Program-made: the position numbers and the translations under genes
From: Mycolicibacter longobardus
Lineage (GTDB): Bacteria; Actinomycetota; Actinomycetes; Mycobacteriales; Mycobacteriaceae
Assembly (NCBI RefSeq): GCF_002102265.1
Contig: NZ_LQPG01000035.1
Location: forward strand, 1-64,000
Length of the DNA stretch: 64,000 nucleotides
Reading direction: 5' to 3'
Notes under the pieces: model-generated
What the model was told of the DNA's origin: nothing
The model's input: only the letters and a program-made list of their open reading frames with translations
The model's database searches: none
Shown: positions 1 to 8,350 of the stretch, in pieces
How positions within the stretch are numbered: position 1 is the first letter of the stretch
Layout: every line of letters begins with the position of its first letter

Positions 1-444
1 TACAAACCGGAGAACACCTGCCGCACAACACAACCCCTCGCCCGACACCACCCACACTACAAACACCCACCGACAACACACCCCCTCATACAATCCACAC
101 GACGAAGCGGGCGCAGTACCAAGATGAACCCCCTCGGAGCCAGCCAGCCAAATCAGGCGATAAGGCGGCCGTACCGATAGCCGCCCCTGCCACCAGCTCG
201 TCCAGTTCTCCGGTTCTAGCCCCCACCGCCGGCGTCCTCCTGCCGCCCCACTCCCTCAGCGACAGGAAAGCAACGCGCAGACGGCGTACAGGCACGATCT
301 CCCAAAATCCGCGCGGTGATCGTGTCGCAGCGCCGGCCGACCGTCGTGGGCGTGGCATCGTTCAGCTACGAATACCAGCCGAGACGCGGCTGAGCCCGTA
401 TGTGCGGCCCGACGCTGCGATGCGAGGAAGAGGGGCAAAAACAG
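1..444. other. Left-edge stretch without a supported gene
   Basis: The first 110 bases are rich in C and A and almost free of G on the plus strand, unlike the rest of the window. Open frames here on either strand have arginine- and proline-rich translations typical of antisense shadows. No gene, RNA or repeat can be supported. The stretch could be the tail of a feature that begins to the left of the window. Confidence 0.4.
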
Positions 445-855
445 ATGGCCTACAAAGCATTTCCAACATCTGGCAGCCAAGAATCCATCTTCATCGTCGG
501 GCACGTCGAATCGTTTCCGAGGCATCCAGAGCCTGGAACCCGGGTTGCCCCCTTCCCTGGTGAGGTAGCGCCGCCAGATCACCCCGAACTGCTCTACGCC
601 CTGGTGTCGGTGCGGTGGGCGCAGCAATGGACGTCCGTGGACATCGACACCGGTGAAAGCAGCACCGAATACAGGCGTGGCGGGACGCTAGGAACACCGG
701 CAGGTACCACCTGGTACTTGGCGCCCGTCGCCTTCGACGGGAGCGCATACCAGCTAGCAGGCCGCACGGCCCGGGGATTCCGCGACGTACAGCTGCCCGC
801 GATCCCAGGGCTGGACCCTCCCGCAGTCGTCCCGATCCACGACCACCCGCTGTAA
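445..855 (+). CDS. Hypothetical protein, 136 aa
   Basis: This reading frame gives a balanced, globular-looking protein starting MAYKAFPTSG and ending in HDHPL. An ATG at 400 is also in frame, but the ATG at 445 is preceded by a purine-rich stretch (GAGGAAGAGG), so it is preferred. No signal peptide, membrane segment or recognised domain is visible. It stands alone, 400 bases before the PGRS gene on the same strand. I do not recognise the family. The opposite strand is also open here but encodes an Arg-rich product. Confidence 0.45.
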   Translation: MAYKAFPTSGSQESIFIVGHVESFPRHPEPGTRVAPFPGEVAPPDHPELLYALVSVRWAQQWTSVDIDTGESSTEYRRGGTLGTPAGTTWYLAPVAFDGSAYQLAGRTARGFRDVQLPAIPGLDPPAVVPIHDHPL

Positions 856-1260
856 CCGGACGATTAGGCCACCAACAACACCACGCCGGCCCCGCGGAGA
901 TGGCACGCCCCAGGTGCCGCTGCGCCTCGCCAATCACCGTTAGCGTGGCCCTCAGCTCATCGAACGAGCAGAGAGTTCCGTCGCGAACACAGCCAGCAGA
1001 CCTGCCGCCAGCAGACGCGCACCCCGAGCTGCGGCTCGGTATCGAGCGCCGCCTCGAGGGCGATGCCGGCCACGGGCCGCCGGTTCCCTACCGGACATGT
1101 GAACTAGCGTTCCGAAAACTCGGCGACTTACCCGATTAGGGAACCGTCAGGTACGTTTAATAAACTTGTGAGCCGAGGTTGAGAGTCTTCTTGATCCGTC
1201 TCCCAATCATTCGCAGGCCAGTGGCCTAGTTGGAAGTCCCAAGTTGAGGAGCGCATCTGC
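856..1260 (+). promoter_or_regulatory. Leader region of the PGRS gene with candidate promoter
   Basis: About 400 bases with no supported gene. At 1155-1165 there is a short palindrome GTTTAATAAAC, which contains TAAACT (1161-1166), a match to the mycobacterial -10 consensus TANNNT. A GAGGAG Shine-Dalgarno sequence lies just before the ATG at 1261. These would give a leader of roughly 90 bases. Promoter assignment is by pattern only. Confidence 0.35.
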
Positions 1261-4200
1261 ATGACCGGTCGCCGTAACGCCGAACAACGTCGTTCGTCCC
1301 GTCGGTACGGGGGCCCGGGCCGGGCCCTTGGGGCAGGAAGCGCAGTGAGTGTCTTCCTGGCGTTCGGGATGACGCCACTGACCGCGCCCGCGGCGATGGC
1401 CGATGTCGACGACGTGATCATCGATACGGCGGCGTCGTTGTTTGAGTCCTCGACTTGGGCCGACCCCGACGCGCTCAACGAGGCTTGGGATGCCCTGATC
1501 CTGCAGTACAACTGGAACGCACTGCTTCTGAACCTCGACGATCCCACCTTCGGGGCGGCCTTGTTCAACGAGTACTTCTACACTCCGCTGCACGTTTCCC
1601 TCGATACTTGGCTCGACAGCTCCGACGGCCAAGCGTTCGCTCATTTTGTCAACGCGGTGTCGGGGCAATATCTGATCGGCGACGGCGCTGACGGAACTAT
1701 CGATGATCCCAATGGGGGAAATGCCGGACTGTTGTTCGGTGACGGCGGCAGCGGATATGGCTACTACGGCAGCGGCGGCAACGCCGGGTGGCTCTTCGGC
1801 GACGGCGGCAACGCTGGCTCGGCCGCCGCGGGCGGCACCCATGCACCGGTCACCACATTCGCGGCCGAAGATTCCGGTCCGATCAACGGTGCGCCCGGTG
1901 TTGGCGGCAACGCCGCATTCCTGTTCGGCAATGGCGGCAACGGCACCGACGGTGGTAACGGCCAATTCGGCGGTAACGGCGGAGCTGGTGGCGCAGGTGG
2001 TAGCGGTGGCTACTTCTTCGGAAACGGCGGTAATGGCGGCGACGGCGGCGCGGGCGGTGACGGCACCGCACTGCACCTCGACGGCGGCATGGGAGGCGCT
2101 GGAGGTGCTGGTGGCACCGGTGGACTTTGGTTTAGCAGCGGCGGCACCGGTGGAGCCGGAGGACGAGGTGGTGCCGGATTCATCGGCGATACCGGTGCTG
2201 CGGGCGCAGACGGCGGTGTTGGTGGCAACGGTGGCGCTGGCGGCACCGGAGGCGCCGGTGGGCAAGGCGGGACATTCTTCGGTAGCGGTGGCTCAGGCGG
2301 CCAAGGAGGAATCGGTGGCGCCGGCGGGACAGGCGGCACCGGCGGCGTAGGCGCGGTCGGAACCTTCGCCGGTAACGGGAATGGAAATGGCGGCAACGCT
2401 GGCGACGGTGGTGTCGGCGGCGTCGGTGGCCGAGGCGGGGCCGGTGGCGACGCTGGTCAAGGCGGTCTCTTCGGAAGCGCGGGCAGCAACGGCAACGGTG
2501 GTGCGGGCGGCTTAGGTGGAAATGCCGGAGTCGGTGGAACCGGTGGCGCGGGTGCTGCTGGCGTGGCCGGGCACCTGGCCGGCGGCAACGGCGGGAACGG
2601 CGGCGAGGGAGGTAATGCCGGTACTGGTGGTGCCGGCGGTAGCTCCGGTGGTAGCTCCGGTGGTGGCGTCTTCGCGGCGGCGGGTGCCAATGGTTCAGCA
2701 GGCCAGGGCGGCAACGGCGGTAACGGTGGGAAGGGTTATGACGCCTCCAGCGATGTAACTGCTGCGGCCGGTACCGCCGGTGGCGATGGTGGTGTTGGCG
2801 GTAACGCCGGTCGCGGTGGTCTCGAAGTTGGTGGCGGCGGAGCCGCTGACGGAACCGCGGGGATTGGCGGCGACGGCGGCCACGGCGCTGACGGTGCAGC
2901 CGGGGATAACGGCACGGCAGCCGATCCCGATGGTGGTGCTGGTAAGGCCGGCGGCACTGGTGGCGACGGCGGCTTAGGTGGCCTGCAGGCCGATGGTGTT
3001 ACCCGTGCTGCCCAAGGTAATGGCGGCAATGGTGGTAACGGTGGCCAGGGGGGTGCCGGGTATATGGGTCTGAGTGGAGCGGCCCCCGGTGCCGACGGTC
3101 AAAACGGCGGTAATGGTGGTGCTGGCGGGAACGGTGGCGTCGGCGGCAATGGCGCTGCCGCGGGCGCCGGTGGCACCGGAGGAGTCGGAGGTTCCGGCGG
3201 CGACGGCGGCAGTGGGACCAGCGGTGCTCGCGGCACAAATGCGGCGGCTGATAGTGGCGACAACGGCGGAAACGGCGGAAACGGTGGTGCCGGTGGCAAC
3301 GGCGGCGCTGGTGGCAAAGGCGGCAATGGTGGAGCCGGTGGCGTGGCAGACGATGGCGGTGTCGGAAGACATGGGGATGGTGGCCGAGGCGGAGACGGCG
3401 GCAGTGCCGGCAACGCCGGAGATGGTGGCGACGGAGGTTTTGGTGCGGGCGGCATCCAGAACCCGACTGCGGGCAGCGGCGGAAACGGCGGAAACGGCGG
3501 CACTCGGGGTGTCGCAGGCAGTGGCGGTGAAGGCGGATTAGGCGAGAGTGGTGCTGCATCAAATGGGCACACAGGGACTGCGGGCAGCGGCGGAAACGGC
3601 GGAAACGGCGGAAACGGCGGCGCTGGACGCGATTACGTAGTCAATAGCATTCCTCGCCCGGAGGCGCAGGTTGGAGGAACAGGCGGGAATGGTGGAACCG
3701 GCAATGGCGATGGCAGCAGGGGTGGCATAGGCGGAAACGGCGGCGACGGTGGGGATGGGTTTGGCTGGGGTGCAAACCCAGGGGCAGATGGCGGACGCGG
3801 CGGCGACGGCGGCAACGGGGTTGACGGTGCTGATGCAAACCACGGCGGCCGAGGAGGATTTGGTGGCGCTCAAGGTGGAGCGGGGGGCGACGGGGGTGAC
3901 GGCGGGGCCAGCGACGGCGGTATCGGAGGCCAAGGTGGACATGGCGGCGCTGGCGAAGTCCGGACTGGTTTCCGTAGCGGCCCCGGTGGCGGTGGAGGCG
4001 CCGGCTCAGGCGGCACCGGTGGTAACGGAGGAGACGGCGGCGAGGCGACGGAAAACGGACTTGCTGGCTCTATAGAGCACGCCGGTGCCGGCGGTTACGG
4101 TGGCGCAGCCAACGGCGGCAATGGCGGCAATGGCGGAAACGGTGGAGATACCGGCAACAGGGTGGCATACAACTCGGTCGGCAACGGTGGAGATGGCGGA

Positions 4201-4557
4201 AACGGCGGGGACGGCAACGGCGGCAACGGCGGCGCAGGTGGTGATGGAGGCGCCGGCGGGAGCGGTTTCAGCTCTCACGGTGGTCGTGGTGGCGACGGTG
4301 GGAGTGGCGACGTTGACCGCACTGGCGGCGCCGGCGGGAATGGGGGCAACGGAGGCGGAGGCGGCAACGGCGGCCGCGGCGGCGCCGGCGGAAACGGCGG
4401 GCAAGTCGGCGCCAATGGGGACGGCTCGGGAGGCGACGGTGGAAACGGCGGGGACGGGGTCAATGGCCAGCTTGGCGGTCGAGGGGGGGCCGGTACGAAT
4501 GGCGCTTTAGATGGCACCCCTGGCGCTTCAGGTACTCCCGGGGAGGATCGCGGTTAA
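1261..4557 (+). CDS. Secreted PGRS-repeat protein without a PE domain, 1098 aa
   Basis: The first 48 residues form an export signal: an Arg-rich stretch with RRSSRR, a hydrophobic core, and a likely cleavage site after AMA (about residue 47). A 100-residue non-repetitive region follows (about 50-150), including the short motif IDDPNGGNAG. The rest, about 930 residues, is Gly-Gly-Ala/Gly-Gly-Asn repeat typical of PE_PGRS proteins. PE_PGRS proteins normally begin with a roughly 100-residue PE domain; none is present, so export is probably by Sec or Tat rather than ESX. This resembles the signal-peptide PGRS proteins known in non-tuberculous mycobacteria. Function is unknown; surface or cell-wall location is inferred. 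The start is supported by GAGGAG upstream. Confidence 0.85.
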   Translation: MTGRRNAEQRRSSRRYGGPGRALGAGSAVSVFLAFGMTPLTAPAAMADVDDVIIDTAASLFESSTWADPDALNEAWDALILQYNWNALLLNLDDPTFGAALFNEYFYTPLHVSLDTWLDSSDGQAFAHFVNAVSGQYLIGDGADGTIDDPNGGNAGLLFGDGGSGYGYYGSGGNAGWLFGDGGNAGSAAAGGTHAPVTTFAAEDSGPINGAPGVGGNAAFLFGNGGNGTDGGNGQFGGNGGAGGAGGSGGYFFGNGGNGGDGGAGGDGTALHLDGGMGGAGGAGGTGGLWFSSGGTGGAGGRGGAGFIGDTGAAGADGGVGGNGGAGGTGGAGGQGGTFFGSGGSGGQGGIGGAGGTGGTGGVGAVGTFAGNGNGNGGNAGDGGVGGVGGRGGAGGDAGQGGLFGSAGSNGNGGAGGLGGNAGVGGTGGAGAAGVAGHLAGGNGGNGGEGGNAGTGGAGGSSGGSSGGGVFAAAGANGSAGQGGNGGNGGKGYDASSDVTAAAGTAGGDGGVGGNAGRGGLEVGGGGAADGTAGIGGDGGHGADGAAGDNGTAADPDGGAGKAGGTGGDGGLGGLQADGVTRAAQGNGGNGGNGGQGGAGYMGLSGAAPGADGQNGGNGGAGGNGGVGGNGAAAGAGGTGGVGGSGGDGGSGTSGARGTNAAADSGDNGGNGGNGGAGGNGGAGGKGGNGGAGGVADDGGVGRHGDGGRGGDGGSAGNAGDGGDGGFGAGGIQNPTAGSGGNGGNGGTRGVAGSGGEGGLGESGAASNGHTGTAGSGGNGGNGGNGGAGRDYVVNSIPRPEAQVGGTGGNGGTGNGDGSRGGIGGNGGDGGDGFGWGANPGADGGRGGDGGNGVDGADANHGGRGGFGGAQGGAGGDGGDGGASDGGIGGQGGHGGAGEVRTGFRSGPGGGGGAGSGGTGGNGGDGGEATENGLAGSIEHAGAGGYGGAANGGNGGNGGNGGDTGNRVAYNSVGNGGDGGNGGDGNGGNGGAGGDGGAGGSGFSSHGGRGGDGGSGDVDRTGGAGGNGGNGGGGGNGGRGGAGGNGGQVGANGDGSGGDGGNGGDGVNGQLGGRGGAGTNGALDGTPGASGTPGEDRG

Positions 4558-4573
4558 CCCGGTTGTGCCGAAA

Positions 4574-4598
4574 GACCCAGAATAATGGCCCCTGGGTC
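4574..4598 (+). terminator. Hairpin after the PGRS gene
   Basis: GACCCAG (4574-4580) and CTGGGTC (4592-4598) are perfect inverted arms around an 11-base loop, 17 bases after the PGRS stop. There is no T-run, which is common for mycobacterial terminators. It may end the PGRS transcript. Confidence 0.4.
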
Positions 4599-4760
4599 AC
4601 TCATCGGGAACGCTCGGGTTCAGACCACTGATCAGAGCCCTCGGCTCTAGCTCGATGCCGTGAGAAGGTCGAGATTGGCGGGCCGGACAGCATCCCTGTT
4701 CGAACTCGCATTGCAAGAATCGCCGCGCCATGCTCACGTCCCGACAGGCAAGACGCTAAA

Positions 4761-5786
4761 TCACCGCGGCGCTCTCATCACCGGAATGACCGGTTGCGGT
4801 GGCGGTCCGCTGGCTGCTTCACCGTTGAGTATGGAAAATTGCCCGCCGCAACCGTTCGGTATGTAGTACGTGACCGTCGGGTTCGTGTAGGACAAGGTTG
4901 CGATCTGCTGCGGTGTGATCGGCTGCCAGGGGCCAATTTTGGGTGGGATCGCTAGCCCACTGAGGCCACCTGTCGTCACCCCACCCAACTTGCCTTGGGC
5001 TTGGTCGGGCCCGGTTTGCGCCCAGGCGTCTCCACCAAGATTAACCGAGGTGAACTTCTGCGATTCGTAGGTATACGCGACCCACTGCTGCAACTGCGGG
5101 GCGCCACCATCGGTTGTCACAGTGCGGGTGTAACTGGTTGCATCGGTTCCCGAAACGCGAAAATGGTAATTCTCGGACACCGAGACATACGGTGCGGTGT
5201 CGTCGGTAAGCCACGTGCGCCCCGGCGTGTAGAAGCCGGTGGGTCCCGCCGGCCTCGCTGCCGCCCCGTCGAGTGAGTGATGCTCGACCGTGGGAGGCGG
5301 TGGGGTGTCGCCCGTGTACGGCGGGGGCGTGTAGTTCGTCCAGTACCCGAATCTCTCATCGCCGATGAACGGGTTATCCGGGTCAATCATTGGTCTCGGG
5401 CCAGGGCTTTCCGGCAACGGCCCGCCAGTCACATAGTCCACGGCCATGACGGTCGGGTCCTTGCCTGACGTCCGCGCATCCGAGCCGCCTTGTCCGGCCT
5501 TCCGGTCGAGATCTGTACCGATCCCCCCGACCCTGTCCCCGTTCCTCTTGTCCTGCTCACCGAGCGCTTGCGCAGCAACGCCCGCCTTGTCCGATGTCCT
5601 CGCTGCATCGTTGATCAGTTCCCGACTGGTCGCCACTTGCCCCTCGACGGCAGCAGCAACCCGCGAGTCAATTCCCACCCCGACTGACGTGGAGGCTTGG
5701 GTCTTCGCGCTATCGAACTCACCGCCGATAGACCGCATCCGCCCCACCGCCTCGGCCGGCGTCAGCCTGATCTGTGGATTCGGCAC
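4761..5786 (-). CDS. Putative ESX-linked secreted protein with EspC-like N-terminal module, 341 aa
   Basis: Residues 1-105 are helical and Ala-rich and align clearly with the N-terminus of the NlpC/P60 protein at 46336-47334. Shared landmarks include the PAEA motif near residue 10, VAAAV-GQV near 45 and ALG-QD near 77. Residues about 110-190 are Pro-rich (YTPPPYTGDTPPPP). The C-terminal 150 residues are Ser/Thr/Tyr-rich, beta-like and unrecognised. There is no Sec signal peptide. By analogy with its NlpC/P60 relative, the N-terminal module probably directs ESX export or cell-envelope placement, and the C-terminus would be the cargo. The gene lies convergent to the PGRS gene. The function is not known. 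Confidence 0.65.
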   Translation of the reverse strand: MPNPQIRLTPAEAVGRMRSIGGEFDSAKTQASTSVGVGIDSRVAAAVEGQVATSRELINDAARTSDKAGVAAQALGEQDKRNGDRVGGIGTDLDRKAGQGGSDARTSGKDPTVMAVDYVTGGPLPESPGPRPMIDPDNPFIGDERFGYWTNYTPPPYTGDTPPPPTVEHHSLDGAAARPAGPTGFYTPGRTWLTDDTAPYVSVSENYHFRVSGTDATSYTRTVTTDGGAPQLQQWVAYTYESQKFTSVNLGGDAWAQTGPDQAQGKLGGVTTGGLSGLAIPPKIGPWQPITPQQIATLSYTNPTVTYYIPNGCGGQFSILNGEAASGPPPQPVIPVMRAPR

Positions 5787-6072
5787 CCCAGCCCCCTTCC
5801 TGTACCGAATCTCCGCAGCTCACAGTCCTAAACTACGGGCGATCAACTGTACCGCGATCTACCTCGATCTGGCCGGGCTCCACCACAAACACCCCGACAG
5901 CGGACCCCCCTTCAACACCAAACCGGTACCTCGGGGCAGCCCGCTACCCCCTCATATTCTTCTTGATGCCCGGCCTGGCGATTAGCCGCCGGCAGCCCGT
6001 TCCAGCCCCTGCAGGGGTCACTAGAGGCCGCGCGAGCGGCGCGGTAACTGCAGCCCCAGGCATGCCCGGATG

Positions 6073-6270
6073 TCACCAGTCGGTAGACCAGACGTGCTCG
6101 CGGGAGATGAGTTCCCATTCGTCATCGCTGTTGTCCCGCGTGTAGATCTCAGCGTAGGTGTCGCCTCCCCCGACGAACTCCTCCAGCACAAACTTGGAGT
6201 CCTCCAAAGTGGCGTGCGTCGCCACCCCTCCGTTGCGCGCAACGGTGCGGTATTCAGTCTTCTGTTCCAT
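6073..6270 (-). CDS. Small hypothetical protein, 65 aa
   Basis: An acidic protein with aromatic residues towards the end (EHVWSTDW). AAGGGGA directly precedes the ATG. It lies 39 bases downstream of the next gene on the same strand, so the two may be co-transcribed. It looks like the small soluble proteins common in actinobacteriophages and plasmids, but I recognise no family. Confidence 0.5.
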   Translation of the reverse strand: MEQKTEYRTVARNGGVATHATLEDSKFVLEEFVGGGDTYAEIYTRDNSDDEWELISREHVWSTDW

Positions 6271-6309
6271 TCCCCTTGCCCCCAGTCTGGCTGGTGCTTC
6301 TGAGCTGAA

Positions 6310-6606
6310 TCAGACTTGCCGCGCGAGACTGATGGCCTTGGCCAATTCCCTCTCACACTGTTCGATGTCATCGGGTCGGCCGTCTAGATAAAGGCTTTCC
6401 TCCAACGCTCCCCGGTAGATGATCGCAGCAACCGCGGGCGTGGCCTGCACGATGTCGTGCGCCCGCGATTCGAGCCAATCATTCCAGCTATAACCAGCAC
6501 CCGGATCGATGCTGAACTCGGTGAACGACACCTCTACCCCGTCGACGAATAGCCGCATACTGCATTCGTAGTCAGGATGCCGGTCGTGGAACATTTCGAC
6601 TTGCAC
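6310..6606 (-). CDS. Hypothetical protein, 98 aa
   Basis: The start is GTG with AAGGGGAG upstream. The protein is acidic, with a beta-rich first half and a helical C-terminus (residues about 75-98). There is no signal peptide or membrane segment. It is probably the first gene of a two-gene unit with the 65-residue protein at 6073-6270. Not recognised. Confidence 0.5.
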   Translation of the reverse strand: MQVEMFHDRHPDYECSMRLFVDGVEVSFTEFSIDPGAGYSWNDWLESRAHDIVQATPAVAAIIYRGALEESLYLDGRPDDIEQCERELAKAISLARQV

Positions 6607-7197
6607 GCCGCGTCTCCCCTTCGATGATTCTTCGCTACTTAAGCTGACACCATTAGCGCAGCCCTCCGGAGCTGCGACACGTCAACGCCCTGGGTTCTAA
6701 CCCTGTGCTGTTCGGGTCAGCAGCCGCGGTGGCGCGCCTCCTACCGGACTGGCCTTAACCCGCACACTCCGCACCTCTCAACGGCGACCGGCACCCCCAT
6801 ACTCTTCATACGGTGCGACCACATGCCACCCTGATCAGCGGCGGCGGCCGCCCGGGCCGGAGGTGCTTGGCCTGGCAGTACCCGCAGCTGGGTCCACAGC
6901 AGCTCGTACCCGGCAGTTCCGGCCTCCGCTGGCCGCTAAGCGGCTAAGCCTCTTGCGGTGCCCGAGATCGGACAATCACCGGCCAGCGCTCAGCACCTGG
7001 CCGCCGAGGCAAACCCGGCCCCGCGCAACGAATCTGGGACGGGGCCCGGATCCGTGCCGTTTGCTGTTCGTCCGCCTGGGCATCCTCGACAATCCGCGTG
7101 ATCTTGGTCGTGAACACGGATCGTGCGAGCCCCAGGCCCCCGGATCAGCTCATTTCACCGATCCCGGCATGTCACCCAGGCTCATTACTTTGCAGGC
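6607..7197. other. Gap without a confidently supported gene
   Basis: No gene is assigned. A GTG-started minus-strand frame at 6944-7117 encodes 57 residues including TRIVEDAQADEQQ and has GC-rich third positions, but it lacks a convincing ribosome binding site and the end is Arg/Pro-rich. A long plus-strand frame across the same bases looks like a shadow. It may be a decayed small gene. Confidence 0.3.
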
Positions 7198-8034
7198 TCA
7201 TGACGAAGACCCAACTAGGCCCACGGCCTCCAGAATGCAACCTGCCAGTTCCACTCCGTCATGCCTGCGCAACGGTTCGACGAGCTCACAGATCAGTGGA
7301 ATACCACCCACATTGACGAACGTGCCGGCGGAGGTCGTAACTCTGCGGGCTAACTCCAGCCCCGCTAGCGGGCCCACGTTGGCTGCCGGCCTCGTCGATG
7401 TGCACAGCCTCAACAGTCTGGCGAGGTAGTCGTCATGCCAGGCGCTGAATGCTGCCAGGACTGACCCATTGATGATCGTGGCGGCGTGAGGGGCGGCTAG
7501 CTGGCAGAGCCGATCGCTGATTTGCAGATCCACTAGCCGGCGCTCCCGGACAGTCGCGGCGACCTGGGAGTGCCGCAGCATCGATCCGTTGCTTACTTCA
7601 AAACCCCTGTAGTCGAAGCGGCCCACAGCACCGTGCAACGCTTCAACTTGGGCCTCAAGACTCGCTGACTCCTCCGCGGCGGACGTCCGTAGAAGGATCT
7701 GCCCTAGCCGTCGACTAATCACGGACCTTCGGAACACGATCTTGTGTCGCGCCGCGTGGGCGAGAACTTCAGAATCAGTCGGGTCATACTTACAGCTGTT
7801 GTTGCATCGCCGGCACATCGCCCTGACGTTCCCCTGCCGGTGCCTGCCGCCCCAACGGCCCGGTATCGGGTAGCGATCGAGCGTGACATCTTCGAACCGA
7901 AGCCCCGATCCACACCCACGGCAGGCCACCATGCGGCCATCTCCAGCGGTGTCAATCACCCATTGGCGCAGGTTGGCATTCTTGCCGCGCCGCGACGCGA
8001 CCTGTTCGTTCACCCCCACACCCCCGTGAGCCAC
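7198..8034 (-). CDS. HNH-like nuclease-fold protein, 278 aa
   Basis: Residues about 35-85 have the zinc-binding frame of HNH endonucleases: CRGCG, then 30-odd residues on NVRAMCRRCN, with GRWGG between. In classic HNH enzymes the first catalytic His sits in a DHI-P segment; here the matching segment reads LDRYPIP, so the general-base His is replaced. Variants of this kind are known from actinobacteriophage HNH proteins. The remaining 190 residues are helical and unrecognised. The start is uncertain because several GTG codons lie within the first ten codons. Activity is possible but doubtful; DNA binding is the safer guess. Confidence 0.55.
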   Translation of the reverse strand: MAHGGVGVNEQVASRRGKNANLRQWVIDTAGDGRMVACRGCGSGLRFEDVTLDRYPIPGRWGGRHRQGNVRAMCRRCNNSCKYDPTDSEVLAHAARHKIVFRRSVISRRLGQILLRTSAAEESASLEAQVEALHGAVGRFDYRGFEVSNGSMLRHSQVAATVRERRLVDLQISDRLCQLAAPHAATIINGSVLAAFSAWHDDYLARLLRLCTSTRPAANVGPLAGLELARRVTTSAGTFVNVGGIPLICELVEPLRRHDGVELAGCILEAVGLVGSSS

Positions 8035-8350
8035 GTTCGTTAGGTCTCAAGTCTGGCCGGAAGGCAACTGACATCTGCGCTGCGAAACCCGCGCCCGCGA
8101 GTTTCGTGAGCCCCTCGTTTTCATCCACCCGCAGCCATGTGCCACCGGGCACCGGCTGCCCCCTCGAACACCCGGCGGGAGGCAACAGGCAACGTCCACG
8201 CAGTGGCGACCTGGCCGTCGTGCGGCCGACAGACCACCCGGCGACGTCGCGGCGGCGGCCTCCAGGCGTCCACGCTGGGCTACGCACAGCCGAGGGCCAC
8301 CAACGGGCACCAGTAACCAGTAACCCAAACAGGCTCTCGTGACTTACCGA
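8035..8350. other. Gap without a supported gene
   Basis: Open frames on both strands give low-complexity Arg/Gly/Pro products. I see no convincing gene, hairpin or repeat here. Confidence 0.3.

Noticed and set aside
86..358. Minus-strand frame of 90 residues at the left edge
   Set aside because: Arg/Gly-rich composition, no ribosome binding site and no recognisable domain.
1207..4404. Many long frames antisense to the PGRS gene, including Pro-rich ones
   Set aside because: They are mirror products of GC-rich Gly repeats; periodic composition and no start signals.
6944..7117. GTG-started 57-residue minus-strand frame
   Set aside because: Coding-like third positions but no ribosome binding site and an Arg/Pro-rich end; noted only in the gap entry.
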